The notes under the pieces: generated by a model | Databases searched by the model: none | Told to the model about the DNA's origin: nothing | The model's input: only the letters and a program-made list of their open reading frames with translations | Program-made: the position numbers and the translations under genes | DNA from: Deltaproteobacteria bacterium | Lineage (GTDB): Bacteria > UBA10199 > DSSB01 | Length of the DNA stretch: 7,533 bases | Direction of reading: 5' to 3' | NCBI GenBank assembly: GCA_021772695.1 | Contig: JAJFLL010000287.1 | Coordinates: 1-7,533 of the forward strand | In this document: in pieces, positions 5,955-7,533 of the stretch | Numbering within the stretch: position 1 is the first letter of the stretch | Layout: every line of letters starts with the position of its first letter

Positions 5955-5974
5955 CGCTTAAGGATACATAAGCG
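5955..5974. promoter_or_regulatory. Inverted repeat in the divergent intergenic region, possible operator
   Basis: Arms CGCTTA (5955-5960) and TAAGCG (5969-5974) are separated by 8 bp that contain the putative -10 box of the lipoprotein gene. Two more GCTTA copies lie nearby (5926-5930, 5933-5937). The arrangement fits a dimeric regulator site between divergent genes, but no regulator is encoded in the window. Confidence 0.25.
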
Positions 5975-5989
5975 AACCGTAGGCTCCAA
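5961..5989 (-). promoter_or_regulatory. Possible promoter of the cysteine-rich lipoprotein gene
   Basis: Minus strand: -35-like TTGGAG (5989-5984, 3 of 6) and -10-like TATCCT (5966-5961, 4 of 6), spacer 17 bp. Predicted start near 5954, leader of about 48 bases. The match is modest, but spacing is ideal and no better pair is seen in this short divergent region. Confidence 0.3.
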
Positions 5990-6029
5990 GTGATTTTTGT
6001 CGTTGCTCCATATTCTATAAAGAGGAAAC

Positions 6030-7058
6030 ATGAAGGCTGTTGGATTAAAAAAACATGGTGGCCCCGAGGTTTTGGAAACCCTTGAGCTCCAAACGCCCGA
6101 AGCCGGCCCTGGCGAAGTGCTCATTCGTGTCAAGGCCGTCGCCCTCAATCACCTCGACCTGTGGATTCGCAACGGCCTGCCTCACCTAAAGCATGACTAT
6201 CCCCATATTTTGGGTTCCGATATTGCGGGAGAGGTGGTGGCTTGGGGCCTAGGGGTAAATCCGTTAGTAAAAAATCAAAAAGTTCTCATACATCCCGCGC
6301 TGAGCTGCGGTATTTGTGAATTTTGTTCTCTAGGACAAGACAATCTATGTTCCAGTTATAAAATTTTAGGCGAACATGTAGATGGGGGTTACGCCGAATA
6401 CTTAGTCGTGCCCGAACGAAATCTATTACCCTTCCCAGAAAAATTAAGTTTTACCGAAGCGGCCACCATTCCCTTGGTTTTTTTAACTGCCTGGCAAATG
6501 TTGGTGGTCAAAGCAAAAATTCGTCCGGGACAAATCGTAGTCATTCATGGCGGGGCCAGTGGGGTGGGCTCGGCAGGTATTCAGATCGCCAAGCTATTTG
6601 GTTGCCGGGTCATCACGACCGCCGGGAGCCAGGACAAACTCGACCGGGCCAAGGCCTTGGGTGCCGACGATTTGATTCATTATAAAAAAGAAAATTTTCT
6701 TGAGGCCGTTCAATCACTGGTAGGTAAGCAGAAGGTTGACGTGGTGTTTGAGCATGTGGGTGAGGCCCTATGGTCCCAATCCCTGTTATGTCTCAAATGG
6801 GGAGGGGTTTTGGTGACCTGCGGCGCAACGACAGGGTTTAAGGTGGAAACCGATTTGAGACAAATCTTTTTTCGACAACTGCAGGTATTGGGTTCCACCA
6901 TGGGCCCGCGAGGGACCCAGTTTGAGATTTTAAGACATTTCGCCGCAGGGAGGTTACAACCCGTATTAGACAAGGTCTTTCCATTGGAGGAAGCGGCCTT
7001 GGCCCACGAGCGTCTCGAGAGTGGACAACAATTTGGCAAGATTGTATTGGAACCCTAA
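6030..7058 (+). CDS. Zinc-binding MDR-family alcohol dehydrogenase / quinone-oxidoreductase-like protein
   Basis: A 342-residue, cytosolic NAD(P)H-dependent oxidoreductase of the medium-chain dehydrogenase/reductase superfamily. The N-terminal GroES-like domain covers about 1-140, with KHGGPEVLE at 8-16 and the family segment LNHLDLWIRNGLP at 39-51. The structural-zinc lobe has four cysteines, C93, C96, C99 and C107. The Rossmann domain starts with the coenzyme loop GGASGVGSAG at 174-183, followed by GADD at 211-214 and DVVFEHVG at 237-244. The position where classical alcohol dehydrogenases carry the catalytic-zinc Cys is Asn40 in the LNHLD segment, as in quinone-oxidoreductase-like members, so it probably keeps structural zinc only. 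Substrate cannot be predicted. ATG 6030 follows AGAGGA by a few bases. The gene is divergent from the lipoprotein gene at 5565-5906 and followed after 33 bp by its paralogue, so it is probably cotranscribed with the latter. Confidence 0.92.
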   Translation: MKAVGLKKHGGPEVLETLELQTPEAGPGEVLIRVKAVALNHLDLWIRNGLPHLKHDYPHILGSDIAGEVVAWGLGVNPLVKNQKVLIHPALSCGICEFCSLGQDNLCSSYKILGEHVDGGYAEYLVVPERNLLPFPEKLSFTEAATIPLVFLTAWQMLVVKAKIRPGQIVVIHGGASGVGSAGIQIAKLFGCRVITTAGSQDKLDRAKALGADDLIHYKKENFLEAVQSLVGKQKVDVVFEHVGEALWSQSLLCLKWGGVLVTCGATTGFKVETDLRQIFFRQLQVLGSTMGPRGTQFEILRHFAAGRLQPVLDKVFPLEEAALAHERLESGQQFGKIVLEP

Positions 7059-7091
7059 ATCATCCATTGAAGCCCATAGAAGGGAGAAACT

Positions 7092-7514
7092 ATGAAATAT
7101 TTAATGATTTTAATGCTGCTCACCATTGCAGTTAATCCCGTATGGGCAGCCGATAAAAAATCTGAAAAAAATGCAGAAGAGGTAGAGTCGGTTTCCGAAA
7201 AACCCGAGCCGGCCAAGGTAGACGACAAAATATTGTCACCCAGCGACGTCAGCAAGCAGATGGCCGATATATGGTGTGAAAAATTAGCCGAATGTGATGG
7301 GACTCAAGATATGGGTCCGAAAGAATGTCGCAAGGTGCTCAAGCAAAGCTTTGACCAAGGATTTAAAAATACGGCAAAAGGTCAAAAGGTGGAAGTTTCT
7401 CAGGCTACCATGTCGCAATGCAATCAAAGTATCAAAGCAGATACCTGCGACTCACTGAAGACGGCACAAAAGCTCAAGGGTTGTGAGTTTATTAATTTAT
7501 TGAACCGAAGCTAG
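7092..7514 (+). CDS. Exported six-cysteine protein of unknown function, paralogue of the lipoprotein at 5565-5906
   Basis: A 140-residue predicted periplasmic or secreted protein. The signal peptide covers about residues 1-19, with VWA before a probable signal peptidase I cleavage site; there is no lipobox Cys. A charged linker rich in Glu, Lys and Pro spans about 20-50. The C-terminal domain has six cysteines at 62, 68, 79, 110, 119 and 131 (C-x5-C-x10-C-x30-C-x8-C-x11-C). Four of the five spacings are identical to those of the nearby lipoprotein, and the surrounding residues agree: C-(E/K)-K-(L/M)-A-(E/Q)-C, VE-x-SQ, SI before the fifth Cys, and GC-(E/D)-F near the end. GGGAG lies 5 bases before ATG 7092. 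The gene follows the oxidoreductase by 33 bp on the same strand. The function is unknown; an even, conserved set of cysteines in an exported domain suggests disulfides. Confidence 0.87.
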   Translation: MKYLMILMLLTIAVNPVWAADKKSEKNAEEVESVSEKPEPAKVDDKILSPSDVSKQMADIWCEKLAECDGTQDMGPKECRKVLKQSFDQGFKNTAKGQKVEVSQATMSQCNQSIKADTCDSLKTAQKLKGCEFINLLNRS

Positions 7515-7533
7515 ACCTAGTTTCATTTTTAAA

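Noticed and set aside
6011..6016. TATTCT as the -10 box of the oxidoreductase gene
   Set aside because: No -35 partner at proper distance, and the start would fall within or after the AGAGGA ribosome binding site.

Overview
The window comes from a Gram-negative bacterium. The combination of a membrane CdaA-type diadenylate cyclase, a RimK/RimB-like pair, a HpnA-like epimerase and small cysteine-rich exported proteins with a lipobox would fit the Deltaproteobacteria in the broad sense (Myxococcota, Bdellovibrionota, Desulfobacterota or related uncultured lineages). That placement is an inference from gene content only. Nearly all of the window codes for protein. There are no RNA genes, insertion sequences, CRISPR arrays or phage genes that I can see.

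Left block, positions 1-4166, minus strand: five tightly packed genes that look like one transcription unit. In order of transcription they are a DHH/DHHA1-family phosphoesterase, a diadenylate cyclase whose C-terminus is fused to a YbbR (CdaR-like) domain, a RimB-like retropepsin-fold protease, the ribosomal S6 glutamate ligase RimK, and an M14-family succinylglutamate desuccinylase/aspartoacylase that runs off the left edge. Gaps are 9 bp, a 4-base overlap (GTGA), 24 bp and 2 bp. The first two genes resemble a make-and-break pair for c-di-AMP. The last three form a cluster known to accompany RimK. Joining the two modules suggests a link between c-di-AMP signalling and glutamylation of ribosomal protein S6 or other targets. 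The motifs also show two deviations: a Tyr where the DHH protein should have its first metal-binding His, and RHA instead of RHR in the cyclase.

Middle, 4234-5564: a HpnA-like sugar epimerase/dehydratase (minus strand) with its own recognisable promoter, preceded by about 260 bp of non-coding DNA. That stretch holds two strong intrinsic terminators facing the minus strand, about 65 bp apart, with a 13-bp palindrome between them.

Right block, 5565-7514: a cysteine-rich lipoprotein gene (minus), a divergent MDR-family zinc-type oxidoreductase (plus), and a second cysteine-rich exported protein gene (plus). The two small proteins share an exact six-cysteine spacing (C-x5-C-x10-C-x26/30-C-x8-C-x11-C) and are evidently paralogues of a family I do not recognise.
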